Assembly (NCBI RefSeq): GCF_004522175.1
Contig: NZ_SDEB01000030.1
Location: forward strand, 1-36,409
Direction of reading: 5' to 3'
Source of the DNA: Paracoccus ravus
Lineage (GTDB): Bacteria; Pseudomonadota; Alphaproteobacteria; Rhodobacterales; Rhodobacteraceae
Length of the DNA stretch: 36,409 nucleotides
Shown: positions 1 to 8,260 of the stretch, in pieces
Layout of the letters: each line of letters begins with the position of its first letter
How positions within the stretch are numbered: the first letter of the stretch is position 1
Translations under genes and position numbers: made by a program
Notes under the pieces: model-generated
Told to the model about the DNA's origin: nothing
Databases searched by the model: none
The model's input: only the letters and a program-made list of their open reading frames with translations

Positions 1-606
1 CGCGCGGGGCACCGTGGTCAGATCGGCGATCTTGTGCAGCCCGAGGCGCGCGAGCCCCTCGGCCACGTCTGGCGCGATCTGCAAGGCGCTGACCGGCATC
101 GGGCCGAGCCGCGTCAGCAAGGCGCCTTCGGGGATCACCCCACCGCCCCGCCGCGCCAAGGCCCAGGCAGCGCCACGGGTCTCGGCAATGGCGCTTTTGG
201 CCGAGATCCCTGCCCGCGCGAGGCGGGCCTCGAGATCGGCGATCATCTCTGTCTCGCCACCAAAGAGATGGGCCACCCCGGAGATATCGACGATCAACCC
301 GTCGGCACCGTCCTTCGCAGCATGCGGTCCATAACGGCTGACCCAGCGGCGCAGTTCTTCAAGCGCCCTGTCCTCACGCAAAGGATCCGCCGGACGGGTG
401 GAGAGCCCCGGACAAATTGCCCGCGCATCGGCGAGCGCCATGCCGCGATGCAACCCGGCGCGGCTGGCAGCTTGGTTCAGGCAATGCAACTGCTCCGCGT
501 TCGACGCCCGCAGCGTCAACGCGAAAGGCCCCTCAAGGGGGCGGCGCCTCAGGCTGATGTCGCTCGCCAGCCTGGGGAAGCAGATGGAAAGCAGCCGTCT
601 CGCCAT
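1..606 (-). CDS. imuB: ImuB, Y-family polymerase-like protein of the mutasome (3' end outside the window)
   Basis: The frame is open for 202 codons from ATG at 606 to the left edge, so only the N-terminal part is present. It begins MARRLLSICFPRLASD and has the ImuB/Y-family pattern: a palm-like start, GMALADARAICP near residue 65, and the segment VDISGVAHLFGGET near residue 120, where active Y-family enzymes carry metal-binding acidic residues. ImuB is the non-catalytic partner of DnaE2 in SOS-induced translesion synthesis (family knowledge). An in-frame TGA lies just upstream of ATG 606, which fixes the start. The upstream imuA remnant ends at 533, so the two frames overlap by about 74 bases, which suggests the original imuA-imuB coupling. 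dnaE2 would be expected beyond the left edge. Confidence 0.85.
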   Translation of the reverse strand, partial: MARRLLSICFPRLASDISLRRRPLEGPFALTLRASNAEQLHCLNQAASRAGLHRGMALADARAICPGLSTRPADPLREDRALEELRRWVSRYGPHAAKDGADGLIVDISGVAHLFGGETEMIADLEARLARAGISAKSAIAETRGAAWALARRGGGVIPEGALLTRLGPMPVSALQIAPDVAEGLARLGLHKIADLTTVPRA

Positions 607-850
607 TCCAACTCACATCATGGGTTCCAATTGTTCCCTTTTTGTTCTTAATAAGACTCCAGCGATGATGAGTCGAGTCGATGGTCCCGGCTACGGATCA
701 CATCTCCAGCGGGTCTGGGCGGCGTTGCTGCCCTTGCCCTTCAGATCAGCATGAGGCCTGTCGTTTCCCCGGCCTCGGCGGCCCGCTCGACCAGAATTTC
801 CTCGATATCGCGGAAAGAGAGGGCAAAGCGGACCCAGAAAAGCGGCGCGC
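533..850 (-). pseudogene. imuA: imuA 3' remnant, frameshifted, cognate to imuB
   Basis: Broken reading frames upstream of imuB match the C-terminal third of the ImuA-like protein encoded at 1088-1630. Recognisable blocks are AAEAGETTGLMLI, SNAAQTRWRCDP and, after a one-base loss near 691, HHRWSLIKNKKGTIG, running into VSWNGETAAFHLL and ending at TGA 533-535 inside imuB. At least two frame changes are needed to read it. The 5' two thirds of the gene are missing. ImuA is the RecA-like third member of the ImuA-ImuB-DnaE2 mutasome, so this locus has probably lost its cognate imuA. The left boundary is firm; the right boundary is approximate. Confidence 0.6.
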
Positions 851-960
851 AGGATCAGCGAATTCGGAAATTGCGCACCCTTGAACACGACCAACCGGCC
901 GCTTCTTGCCAACACTCTGGCAGCGGTGAGAGATTTTCAGAGCAATCGGAAATGGAAAAT

Positions 961-1110
961 GTGAGACAGAACCAACCCCTTCGCGAGGTCGCGCAGGTCC
1001 ATCCCCAAGCCATGCCGATCATCCTGACACGCCCCGAGGAATGGCGGGCCTGGCTGCCGTCCCCGCTGCGAGATCCTGCGCTGGAGGGTGCCCGTGAAGA
1101 AGTCGCATGA
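961..1110 (+). pseudogene. SRAP (YedK/HMCES-like) C-terminal fragment
   Basis: About 50 codons read PLREVAQVHPQAMPIIL and then TRPEEWRAWL before stopping at 1110. This matches the region near the C-terminus of SOS response-associated peptidases, which carry an IHxxAMPvIL motif followed by a PEEWxxWL segment. The catalytic N-terminal Cys2 and the rest of the domain are absent. SRAP proteins crosslink to abasic sites in single-stranded DNA. The fragment overlaps the start of the ImuA-like frame and may be the remains of a DNA-damage gene cluster. The assignment rests on a short motif only. Confidence 0.5.
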
Positions 1111-1630
1111 GAGCCGCCCAACGAGCGATCCCCTCGCCCTTGCCCCCGCCCGGGTCCATGAGGCCGCGGGCCCGGGCCGCTCTGCCTTTGCCCTTTTCCA
1201 GACAGCCCGCCATCCCGGGCCGCTCTTTTGGGTGCTGCCCCAGCACGAGGTGAGCCGCCCCCTGCCCCAAGGCTTGCCGGAGGGCGTCGCGGAACGGCTG
1301 CACCTTGTCGAGACCCGCAGCGAGACCGAACTGCTCTGGGCCACCGAGGAGGCGCTGCGCAGCCCTGCCAGCGGCTTCGTCATCGCCGAGCCCGGCAAGG
1401 CGCTGAACCTGACTGCCGGGCGGCGGCTGCAGCTGGCCGCAGAGGCCGGGCGCACAACCGGGCTTTTGCTGATCCGCGAGGGCCATGGCTGCAATGCCGC
1501 CGAGACCCGCTGGCAATGCGTTCCGCTGCCCGGCCCGGCGGACTCGGCTCGGCAGCACTGGAGGCTTACCAAGGACAAATCGGGAACTATTGGAGCATTG
1601 ACCGTCGATTGGGACGGTATGTGCACATGA
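1088..1630 (+). pseudogene. imuA: ImuA-like protein, nearly full length but missing its C-terminal tail
   Basis: A 180-residue frame from GTG 1088 carries the Rhodobacterales short-ImuA pattern: PARVHEAAGPGRSAFALF near the N-terminus, HPGPLFWVLP, ETELLWATEEAL, GRRLQLAAEAGRTTGLLLI, then CNAAETRWQC and KSGTIGALTVDWDG. It ends at GMCT, where the other copy (533-850) continues for about 20 more residues. ImuA-like proteins take part in SOS mutagenesis with ImuB and DnaE2. It lies head-on to the minus-strand imuB copy and no imuB follows it on the plus strand. It may still be expressed, but the lost tail and the surrounding decay make me call it a pseudogene. The start is uncertain because it overlaps the SRAP remnant. 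Confidence 0.6.
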
Positions 1631-2005
1631 TCGCGAGTGATCCTGACGCTCCGGAAGCCCCGGATGACCAAATTGGCCGGGCGAAGCCTTTTCAGGAAGT
1701 TTTTCTAGGATAACAACGAACGCTTGATTTTGCGTTGGTTCTCAGTTCTCTACTCGCGCGCCCCAAACCGGCTGCCGCGTTCTCAGCCCGTGGGTGACAC
1801 TGCATTCGCTCAAGTAGCAATGCGGGGTGGCGATAAACCTCCGCTTCCATTCTTTTGGCCAAAACCTGCGCGATGGCTCGCAAGACCTTTCACCCCTTGG
1901 GCCGAGGCTGATGCGAAAGCAAAGTCTCTGGTTTCGCACGCGCGGCGGTAGCCCGCTTCGTCTGCATCCAATCACGCTATCGGCAGTGTCGCTGGATGGC
2001 TGTGG
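1631..2005. other. gap with no recognisable gene
   Basis: About 375 bases between the ImuA-like frame and the hydrolase remnant. Short open frames exist on both strands but none has a recognisable motif or a good ribosome binding site. Confidence 0.5.
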
Positions 2006-2209
2006 TCAGTCGCCATCTTTTTGGCCACCCGGCGTGATCGTCGACATCCTCGCGCCATGCTGATACGGCGCGATGACAGTAAAATGCGGCGAGAGGATCG
2101 GGCCGATTGCGTGCCACATGAGGAAATGCTGCGATGAGGGTGGATGCAGTGAAAGCGACTGCGCCAAAGCGAAGGTTGCGGAAAACGCCAGAGTTCGCAG
2201 AAGGTTCAT
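2006..2209 (-). pseudogene. alpha/beta hydrolase N-terminal remnant
   Basis: A 67-codon frame starts MNLLRTLAFSATFALAQS, a plausible signal peptide, and continues with PSSQHFLMWHAIGPIL and SPHFTVIAP. This resembles the beta3-helixA-beta4 part of secreted epoxide-hydrolase-like alpha/beta hydrolases, which typically read FPxxxxxWxxIxPxLaxxFtVIAPDLRGxGDS. The DLRG stretch is garbled (YQHGARMS) and the nucleophile elbow and the rest of the domain are missing. It is a short fragment, so the family assignment is tentative. Confidence 0.4.
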
Positions 2210-2284
2210 CGGTGTATCCCTTCCTTGCCAAGACCTGAGACCGCGAGGTGGTCGAAACGCGAGCGACCGCCTCGCAATTGCTTT

Positions 2285-2887
2285 TCATCCGATCTTCGCG
2301 AGATTGAGCGCGGGCAGCGGCCCGCCCGGAAATTGAACGAGGCGACCGCCGACCGAGATCGGGCCGAGGTCGATCCCGAAGAAGCCCAGCCGGTCGATCA
2401 TCGCGCCGATCTCGGCCTTCGATTCTGCCTCGTCACCCGAGTAGAAGAGCACCCGGCGTCCGCCATCGGATCGAGGATCTCCGGCAAGAAGATGCGGTGG
2501 CAGCTAGTTGAAGGCCTTTACCACCCGCGCGCCCGGCACCAGCCCGGTCAAGACCTCGGTGGAAAGACGGCCGTTCAACTCGGCCGGCTTGAACAGTGCG
2601 CCCTCGATCGGGTTGTTGGCGTCGATGACGATGCGGACCGCGAAATCGGGCAGACCGGACAGGGCGGCGGGCAGTTTCGACCAGCTGACTGCAACGAAAA
2701 CGATGTCCTTCGCGGCTGCCTCCTCCCGGCTGCCGGCCTGGATCGTGGGGCCGATGGCGGCCCCAACCTCACTCAGGCTGTCCGGGCCCCGGCTATTCGA
2801 TAGCGTGGCGCGGATATTGTTGCGGGCCAGCGCCGTGGCGAAGGCGCGGCCGATATTGCCTGTGCCGATGATGCCGATGCTTTTCAT
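2285..2887 (-). pseudogene. NAD(P)-binding F420-reductase-like oxidoreductase, single amber stop
   Basis: The gene encodes a 200-residue protein if one TAG at 2504-2506 is read through. The N-terminus has the Rossmann motif GIIGTGNIGRAF and SNSRGPDSL, typical of the NADPH-dependent F420 reductase/NADP-oxidoreductase coenzyme F420-dependent family. The frame continues after the stop without a shift through LPPHLLAGDPRSDGGRRVLFYSG and IGAMIDRLGFFGIDLG to TGA at 2285-2287, which is the usual family length. The stop follows KAFN and fits a CAG-to-TAG transition (KAFNQLPP). Proteins of this group act as cytoplasmic NADP-dependent reductases, often of unknown substrate. Neighbouring genes are also broken, so true inactivation is more likely than readthrough. 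Confidence 0.75.
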
Positions 2888-2914
2888 GGCTTTTCTCCTG
2901 AGATGGGTTGCATT

Positions 2915-3110
2915 TCAGGCGGTCAGGCCGCCATCGGCGACAATCTCGGCGCCGGTGACAAAGCCCGCGTCCGGGCTGGCCAGAAAGGCCACGACGCTCG
3001 CGATTTCGGTGGGTTGGCCGTAGCGGCCGATGGCCATGCCGGGGCCGACGATCTTGGCCACCGGCCCGTCTGACCGAGGGGCGTCCGATCTGTCGCGCAA
3101 TCTCGCCCTA
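2915..3110 (-). pseudogene. short-chain dehydrogenase (SDR) C-terminal fragment
   Basis: The last 60 or so codons of an open frame read PVAKIVGPGMAIGRYGQPTEIASVVAFLASPDAGFVTGAEIVADGGLTA in several segments (for example GRYGQPTEIASVVAFLAS and TGAEIVADGG). This is the classical SDR C-terminus, with the GR.g.P.EiA..v.FLaS and G..i.vDGG signatures. The Rossmann nucleotide site and the Tyr-x-x-x-Lys catalytic pair are missing. It is fused in frame to the ada-like remnant upstream. The TGA stop lies 27 bases upstream of the F420-reductase-like start, so the two may once have been an operon. Confidence 0.7.
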
Positions 3111-3552
3111 GCTGCGCGGCTCGCCTGCCGGGTGAAGTCACTGCCGGCCATGGCGAGCGGCGTCTGAAAGCGACCCGAGCGGGCGGCGAAGTAGTCGGCA
3201 AGCTCGGCTGCCGCCTGCGCGGAGGGCGGCAGGGTGCCGATCCCGATCCCCTCTTTCGACGCGGCCTGCAAGCGCGCAAGTTCCGCGGGCAGGCCCTTTC
3301 GATCCATGAACTCCAGCAGATGCAGGTGGCTGCGGCTGCTCTCGGCGATCATGTCCCCCAAAGGAGTCGGTATCCAGGTCGCCCGCAAGCGCCGCTCTGT
3401 CAGCAACTCCGCAGGAGCGCAGCCGAGAAGACGGGCAGCCGGCAGGAGACGCCCGTCGTGGAAACGCAGACAAAGGCCTGCCCGTCGAACCGATCGTCGC
3501 GGGCAAGCAGGGCGGCATAGAGGGTTTGGTGGTCAGGCAGATCGAACAACAT
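3111..3552 (-). pseudogene. ada: ada remnant (DNA alkylation repair regulator/methyltransferase) with internal deletion
   Basis: From ATG 3552 the frame reads MLFDLPDHQTLYAALLARDD then RFDGQAFVCVSTTGVSCRL, the start of the Ada N-terminal metal-binding domain, whose next residues should be CPARxP. The frame then jumps near 3440 to ARLLGCAPAELLTERRL (end of an AraC-type HTH) and WIPTPLGDMIAESS, HLHLLEFMDRKGLPAEL and TPLAMAGSDFTRQ, the Methyltransf_1N part of Ada. The zinc cysteines, most of the HTH and the PCHR methyltransferase site are gone. Intact Ada is about 350 residues; about 145 codons remain. The 3' part runs without a stop into an unrelated SDR tail. Confidence 0.65.
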
Positions 3553-3821
3553 GCGGAAGTTTTACTTCGACACAAAGGGCCGCGTCGCCGTTTTTCGGGC
3601 GTCTATTCTTTTTTTGCTGTGGTCCGAGTGCTGCAGCCGGAATGACGGGCCGCTTTGGCTGTCGCGCGATCGATTGGCGCGCTTGACCCAAGGTCCAAGG
3701 CCGCACGGGGGCGTTTTGGTGCCTCTTGGCCAAAGCGCCTGCCTGTTTGCGTCCTTCAGCCCAGAAGCCCCAAGGTTGATCACCGCCCCGGTTTTCGTCC
3801 CAAGGCGGGCGTGGTCAAAAG
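3553..3821. other. gap with no recognisable gene
   Basis: About 270 bases between the ada remnant and the DUF1801 gene. No convincing coding signal on either strand. Confidence 0.4.
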
Positions 3822-4178
3822 TCACACTCCCAACACCCGACGTGAGGCGAGGGCCAGTTTTGCGAAAAGCTCTTCGGGGATAGGCCGACGCAGCGAGAAT
3901 GTGACACCGGTCTTGGTGGCCTTGAGACCGGCCGAGGCGATCTCGTCGATACAGGCCGCAACGGCACCCTTGCTCACATATAAGCCGCATTGCGTGCTGA
4001 AGACGGCATAGCCCGCGATGATGCGTTTTCCAAACCCGAACCCCGGCATATCGTAGAGGATAAGTTCCTCCGCGTCGGGCAGCGCATCGGCCAGACGCAT
4101 ACTCACCTGAACCAGCAGCGGCCGAAACTGCTCGGGGGCCGCCGCTATACACGCATCGTGGTTCGTGACCTTGGCCAT
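3822..4178 (-). CDS. DUF1801-domain protein (YdhG-like)
   Basis: 118 codons from ATG 4178 (MAKVTNHDACIAAAPEQF). The protein has the DUF1801 layout: N-terminal helix, then LPDAEELILYDMPGFGFGKRIIAGYAVFSTQCGLYV read in pieces, an AAxID segment and a C-terminal TFSLRRPIPEEL. Small DUF1801 proteins have a frataxin-like fold and unknown function. The frame is open further upstream to 4343, but that extension (TDPAAWRSEFTG and arginine-rich sequence) has no family similarity, so I use the internal start. It follows the YciI-like gene on the same strand after about 195 bases. Confidence 0.75.
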   Translation of the reverse strand: MAKVTNHDACIAAAPEQFRPLLVQVSMRLADALPDAEELILYDMPGFGFGKRIIAGYAVFSTQCGLYVSKGAVAACIDEIASAGLKATKTGVTFSLRRPIPEELFAKLALASRRVLGV

Positions 4179-4372
4179 ATCCGAACATCCGCTGCCACGC
4201 GCCGCAGTGCAACGGCATAGGTGCCTTGGACGCGGCAATGGACCAGTTCTGCGGTCCGCCATGACCGTGCCGGTGAACTCGCTACGCCATGCGGCAGGGT
4301 CCGTCTCGGAAATCGCCGCCGCGCAGCGTCTGTCGCGCGTCACCCTGCTGCTTGCGATGGGACGCCGATGGG

Positions 4373-4711
4373 TCAGGTCACGAAGGGCATGATGTCCACG
4401 CTGTCGCCGGGAAAGACAGTGATATGGGGATGATCAAGAAACATCTGCGCGGCGGCCTGTGCAGTCTCGGCCTCGACCACGAGGAAGCCGCAAATCGTGT
4501 TGACAGCCCCGGCCATGCCCTTGATGGTGACGCGCGTCGTCTTCCCCACCATGCCGCCTCGATCAAGAATGGATGCCGCATTCCTTTCCTCCCAATCAGC
4601 CCAGTTTCGGACGCCGACCGTGTCGATCGCGTCTTGCTCGGCTTTGGGAAGGCTGCGGAACGAGGTCACGGCTTCGGGTTTCATCATGTAGATGGCGAGG
4701 AAGCGCGGCAT
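4373..4711 (-). CDS. YciI-like (DGPF/YCII-related) small protein
   Basis: 112 codons starting MPRFLAIYMMKPEAVTSF. The ferredoxin-like alpha/beta layout and the end DHPHITVFPGDSVDIMPF are typical of YCII-related proteins of about 110 residues found in proteobacteria. Some YCII-related proteins sit next to sigma factors; none is visible here. Function is unknown. The gene is complete and not obviously degraded, unlike the genes to its right in transcription order. The 286 bases upstream, to the antiporter stop, hold nothing I recognise. Confidence 0.7.
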   Translation of the reverse strand: MPRFLAIYMMKPEAVTSFRSLPKAEQDAIDTVGVRNWADWEERNAASILDRGGMVGKTTRVTIKGMAGAVNTICGFLVVEAETAQAAAQMFLDHPHITVFPGDSVDIMPFVT

Positions 4712-4997
4712 GGAGTTGCTCCTTGGACTTTACCTTGGCCAGACTACGCCTTCACGGGGCGGAAATCATGCTCGATCCGGCCCGGACGCGGCGATCCTGA
4801 CGCCTCGGCAAGTCGATGTGCGGCGCGATGAGGGAACCGGGCATTCACATCTGGGCCATGCCTTCAAGGACGGGCCGATACCGACAGGACTGCGCCGCAT
4901 TTGCGGCTGCCTCATCGATGGGGTGCGTATGCCGCTGGCGCAGGCTGCATGCGCGCGCCGTTTCCGGATATCTGGCGCGAGGACCTTTTTGCCCGTT

Positions 4998-6239
4998 TCA
5001 CGCGGGACGGCTCAGCCAACGGGCGAGCAGCCCGACCGACAGGCCCTGCACGATGATCGAGAAGACCACGACAAAATAGGTCGCGGCCAGAATTGTCGGT
5101 TTCCACGCGCTGTCTGGCAGTGACAATGCCAAGGCCACCGAGATGCCGCCCTTCAATCCGCCCCATGTCATGATCGGGATGACGTCGCGCTCCTGTGGCC
5201 TGACCCGTTGCAATAGAAGAACCGGCAAGGCCACCCCCACCAACCGCGCCAGCAGCGACAATCCGATCGCGAGCACGCTTGCCCGGATCATGTCGAGGTC
5301 GAGCGCAAGAGCAAAGACCTCGACCCCGATCAAGAGAAACAGCACCGCGTTCAGCATTTCGTCGACGATTTCCCAAAACTTGTCGAGATATTCCTGCGTG
5401 ATCGCCCCCATCCCGAATTTCTTGCCGACATCGCCGATGAAGAGGCCCGCGACGACCGCCATGATGGGGCCCGACACCCCGAGCGCCACCGCCAACTCAT
5501 AGCCCCCCAAGGCCAATCCGAGCGAGATCAGCACTTCCAGCACATAATCGTCGATGCGCCGGATCAGCAGGAATGTGAGCCATCCGAGCACCCCGCCCAA
5601 GATTGCTCCGCCTGCCGCTTCGCGCAGGAACAGCGTTGCGACCGCTTGCCAGCCTGCGGCGTGATGCTCGCCATGCAGGGGAAACGCCAATCCGACCAGA
5701 AGAAGGAATACGACATAGCCGACCCCGTCGTTGAAAAGGCTCTCGCCGGCGATCTGGATCTCGAGCGATTGGCGCAAATTGGCATCGCGCAGGACGCCCA
5801 GCACGGCCACCGGATCCGTGGGCGAGATCAACGCCCCAAAGACCATCGCCACGATCAGGGGAAACCCGGTGATCCATGCGAAGCCGTAACCGGCAATGAC
5901 CGTCGAGGTCAGCACGCCCACAAGGGTGATCACGGCGACCGGCAGCGCTTGCGCGCGCAGCAGGTCCACCCGGACATGCAATGCACCGGCGAACAAAAGC
6001 AGCCCGAGCATCCAGTTCAGCAACGCCTCGGAAAACTCGATATTCAGCACCACGGCACGCACCGCATCTGCGATGCCTATGGCGGGGGCCAGCCAGTCGA
6101 GCGCAATCACCACGACCGATGCTGCAAGCGCAACGACGAGGATGCCGATCGACGCGGGCAATTTCAGATAGAAGTAGTTGACAGCGCCGAACGCGCCCGC
6201 CAGCACCACGAGCAGCGAGGTGATCTGCAGAATGGTCAT
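4998..6239 (-). CDS. CPA1-family Na+/H+ antiporter (NhaP-like)
   Basis: 413 codons from ATG 6239, which has a good ribosome binding site (GAGGGG) on its 5' side. The frame is open further upstream but that part is arginine-rich and not membrane-like. The protein is almost wholly hydrophobic, with about 12 predicted membrane segments. The ion-site motifs of CPA1 exchangers are present: SPTDPVAVL at residues 139-147 and ESLFNDGVGYVVF with the Asn-Asp pair at 170-171. It should exchange cytoplasmic Na+ (or K+) for external protons in pH and salt homeostasis. TWGGLKGGISVALALSLP near the C-terminus also fits the family. It is complete and stands alone. Confidence 0.9.
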   Translation of the reverse strand: MTILQITSLLVVLAGAFGAVNYFYLKLPASIGILVVALAASVVVIALDWLAPAIGIADAVRAVVLNIEFSEALLNWMLGLLLFAGALHVRVDLLRAQALPVAVITLVGVLTSTVIAGYGFAWITGFPLIVAMVFGALISPTDPVAVLGVLRDANLRQSLEIQIAGESLFNDGVGYVVFLLLVGLAFPLHGEHHAAGWQAVATLFLREAAGGAILGGVLGWLTFLLIRRIDDYVLEVLISLGLALGGYELAVALGVSGPIMAVVAGLFIGDVGKKFGMGAITQEYLDKFWEIVDEMLNAVLFLLIGVEVFALALDLDMIRASVLAIGLSLLARLVGVALPVLLLQRVRPQERDVIPIMTWGGLKGGISVALALSLPDSAWKPTILAATYFVVVFSIIVQGLSVGLLARWLSRPA

Positions 6240-6436
6240 CGGCTGCCCCTCGGATCGATCTCCGAAACATGGGCGCGCCCATCTGAAATGACAATCGCGA
6301 ATTGGACCGCCAGTGTCGGCTCCGCAGATGAGCGACGCAGGATGATGGATTGTCAGGCACCATTTTGCATGTGCCGCTGCGATCAAACAGGCCGAGGCTG
6401 ACCGTCGGAAATGGGCCGTTCTGCTGTCGAACGCAG

Positions 6437-6476
6437 ACGCGGCAATGTGCTTATCCCCGTCAAGCCATTGCCGCGT
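6437..6476. repeat. 11-bp inverted repeat between aminopeptidase and antiporter genes
   Basis: ACGCGGCAATG (6437-6447) is perfectly complementary to CATTGCCGCGT (6466-6476) with an 18-base spacer. It starts 10 bases past the stop of the minus-strand aminopeptidase gene and lies about 200 bases upstream of the antiporter start. No T-run follows on either strand, so it may be a Rho-dependent or protective 3' hairpin, or an operator for the antiporter gene. Confidence 0.5.
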
Positions 6477-6486
6477 GCCGGGCGCG

Positions 6487-7728
6487 TTACCGCGCCCATT
6501 CACCCTTGCGGAAGACCGCCACGCGGCTGCCATCGGCGCGGATGCCGTCGATATCGGTCTCCGGCCCGCCGATCATCCAGTCGACATGGATGATCGAGCT
6601 GTTGCCGCCCTGCGCCGCGATCTGCTCGGGCGACAGCGAGGCGCCGTCAAGGAAGCACTTGGAGTAGCATTGCCCCATCGCGATATGGCAGGCGGCATTC
6701 TCATCGAACAGCGTGTTGTAGAAGAGCAGTCCTGTCTGCGAGATCGGCGAACTGAAAGGAACCAGCGCGACCTCGCCCAGGCGGCGAGCGCCCTCGTCGC
6801 TGTCGATCATGTTGAGAAGCACGGTCTCGCCCTTGCCCGACCGCGCCTCGACGGCGCGGCCGGCCTCGAAGCGCATCTCGATATCCTCGATCAGCGCGCC
6901 GTTATAGGACAGGGGCTTGGTCGCGCGCACCGTGCCGCTGACGCGATGGGCATGGGGCGTGGTGAACACCTCTTCGGTCGGGATATTCGGGTTGCAGATC
7001 ACGCCGTTCTGCGCGACGGAAGCGCCGCCATGCCATTCATGTCCATCGGCCAGCCCGACCATCAGATCGGTGCCCGGACCGGTAAAATGCAGCGCCTCGA
7101 AGCGCTCGTCGTTCAGCCAGGCCGAGCGCGCCCGCAAGGCGGCGTTATGCGTCGCCCAGGCCGCGACCGGATCGTCATTCGTCACGCGCGAGGCCGCGAA
7201 GATCGCCTCGGCCAGTTTCAGGACGGCCTCGTCTTCGGGCAGGTCCGGAAAGACCTGCCGGGCCCAGCCGACAGTCGGATAGGCGGCAATGGTCCAGTTG
7301 ATCGCGAAATTCGCGATCTTCTCGAGCGCGGGCTTGTAGGCCAGCGAATTGGCCTTGTTGGCGCGCGAGATCTTGGCCGGATCTTCGGCGGCAAGCGCCA
7401 TCGGATCGGCGCCGGCGATCGCCATGCGCGCCGCGCCGCCCTCGAAAGCCTGCGCCATGCCGCGGTAAAGCCAGTCCGGAGCACGCTCGAAGCTGGCATC
7501 CTGACCATGGCGGAAGCGGGCGCGGGCAATGTCATCATCCGACAAGAGCGGCGTCACGAGACCGGCCCCCGCACGATAGGCACTCGCCGCGATCTCGCGG
7601 ACCAAGGGCAGCGCCTCGACCGGCGCGGTCAGCACCAGATCCTGGCCCGGCTGCAGATTGAGGCCGACCCGCACCGCAACATCGGCAAGCCGGGCAAGAA
7701 GGACGGGATCGGGGGCGCGGGCGGTCAT
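6487..7728 (-). CDS. M29 (AmpS/AmpT) metallo-aminopeptidase
   Basis: 413 codons from ATG 7728, preceded by AAGGAG five bases upstream. The length and sequence fit the thermophilic aminopeptidase (M29) family: RVGLNLQPGQDLVL near residue 20, then the metal-site block NPNIPTEEVFTTPH at 246-259, followed by SGTVRATKPL and the C-terminal QCYSKCFLDG and SIIHVDWMIGG. Two metal ions are expected, bound by Glu and His residues in this block and downstream His and Asp. It removes N-terminal residues from peptides in the cytoplasm. It appears intact and is monocistronic. Confidence 0.9.
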   Translation of the reverse strand: MTARAPDPVLLARLADVAVRVGLNLQPGQDLVLTAPVEALPLVREIAASAYRAGAGLVTPLLSDDDIARARFRHGQDASFERAPDWLYRGMAQAFEGGAARMAIAGADPMALAAEDPAKISRANKANSLAYKPALEKIANFAINWTIAAYPTVGWARQVFPDLPEDEAVLKLAEAIFAASRVTNDDPVAAWATHNAALRARSAWLNDERFEALHFTGPGTDLMVGLADGHEWHGGASVAQNGVICNPNIPTEEVFTTPHAHRVSGTVRATKPLSYNGALIEDIEMRFEAGRAVEARSGKGETVLLNMIDSDEGARRLGEVALVPFSSPISQTGLLFYNTLFDENAACHIAMGQCYSKCFLDGASLSPEQIAAQGGNSSIIHVDWMIGGPETDIDGIRADGSRVAVFRKGEWAR

Positions 7729-8260
7729 GGTGGCTCCTTGGGCAGGCTGCCCGTCATGGCGGGCTGACTTGGCAACCTGCCGATAACCACGGCAAGATCA
7801 AGAGCGACGTCATGCGGGCAACGCCCGAGCGCCTTTCTCGGCGGCCCGCGCCCTGCGCCATGAAGGCCGGTCCAGAACGAAGGTGATCGGCCCGCAGCCA
7901 AGGTGGATGGCTCTGTTTCGGCGCATATCTGACTGGCGGATTCGCAGATTGCAGGGTTGCGGCAAACCCTGCGCGAGCGACGGCGTCTGCAAGGCCCGGA
8001 CTTGCATCACCCTGCCAAACCGAGAAGCGACCAAATGCCGCGACCTATCACTTGGCGACCAGGCTATGCCGCGATGCGCCCATAACGCTGCGCGACCATC
8101 GGCATGCGGGCGGACGCGGTGAAAGATCACCGAAAGGCTCGGCAGTTCGCCTGCCAGTTCGTCCTGTCAACGCGAGCGATGGAATCGAGCGGTCGCTGCA
8201 CCACTTGATGGTAGAAAGCGGGCGTCAATTTGGTGAGTTCCGTCATGAGGAGACACTTTG
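7729..8260. other. gap with no recognisable gene
   Basis: About 530 bases between the aminopeptidase start and the RTX remnant. Short frames exist on both strands without recognisable motifs. The last 50 bases should contain the leader of the plus-strand RTX gene, including GAGGAGA just before its ATG. Confidence 0.5.

Noticed and set aside
4179..4343. N-terminal extension of the DUF1801 protein
   Set aside because: It has no DUF1801 similarity, and the internal ATG gives the normal length.
6240..6533. N-terminal extension of the antiporter
   Set aside because: The extension is polar and arginine-rich, and the ATG at 6239 has a good ribosome binding site followed at once by a membrane helix.
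6445..7767. 440-codon plus-strand frame
   Set aside because: It is antisense to the M29 aminopeptidase, which has the metal-site block and a good ribosome binding site.
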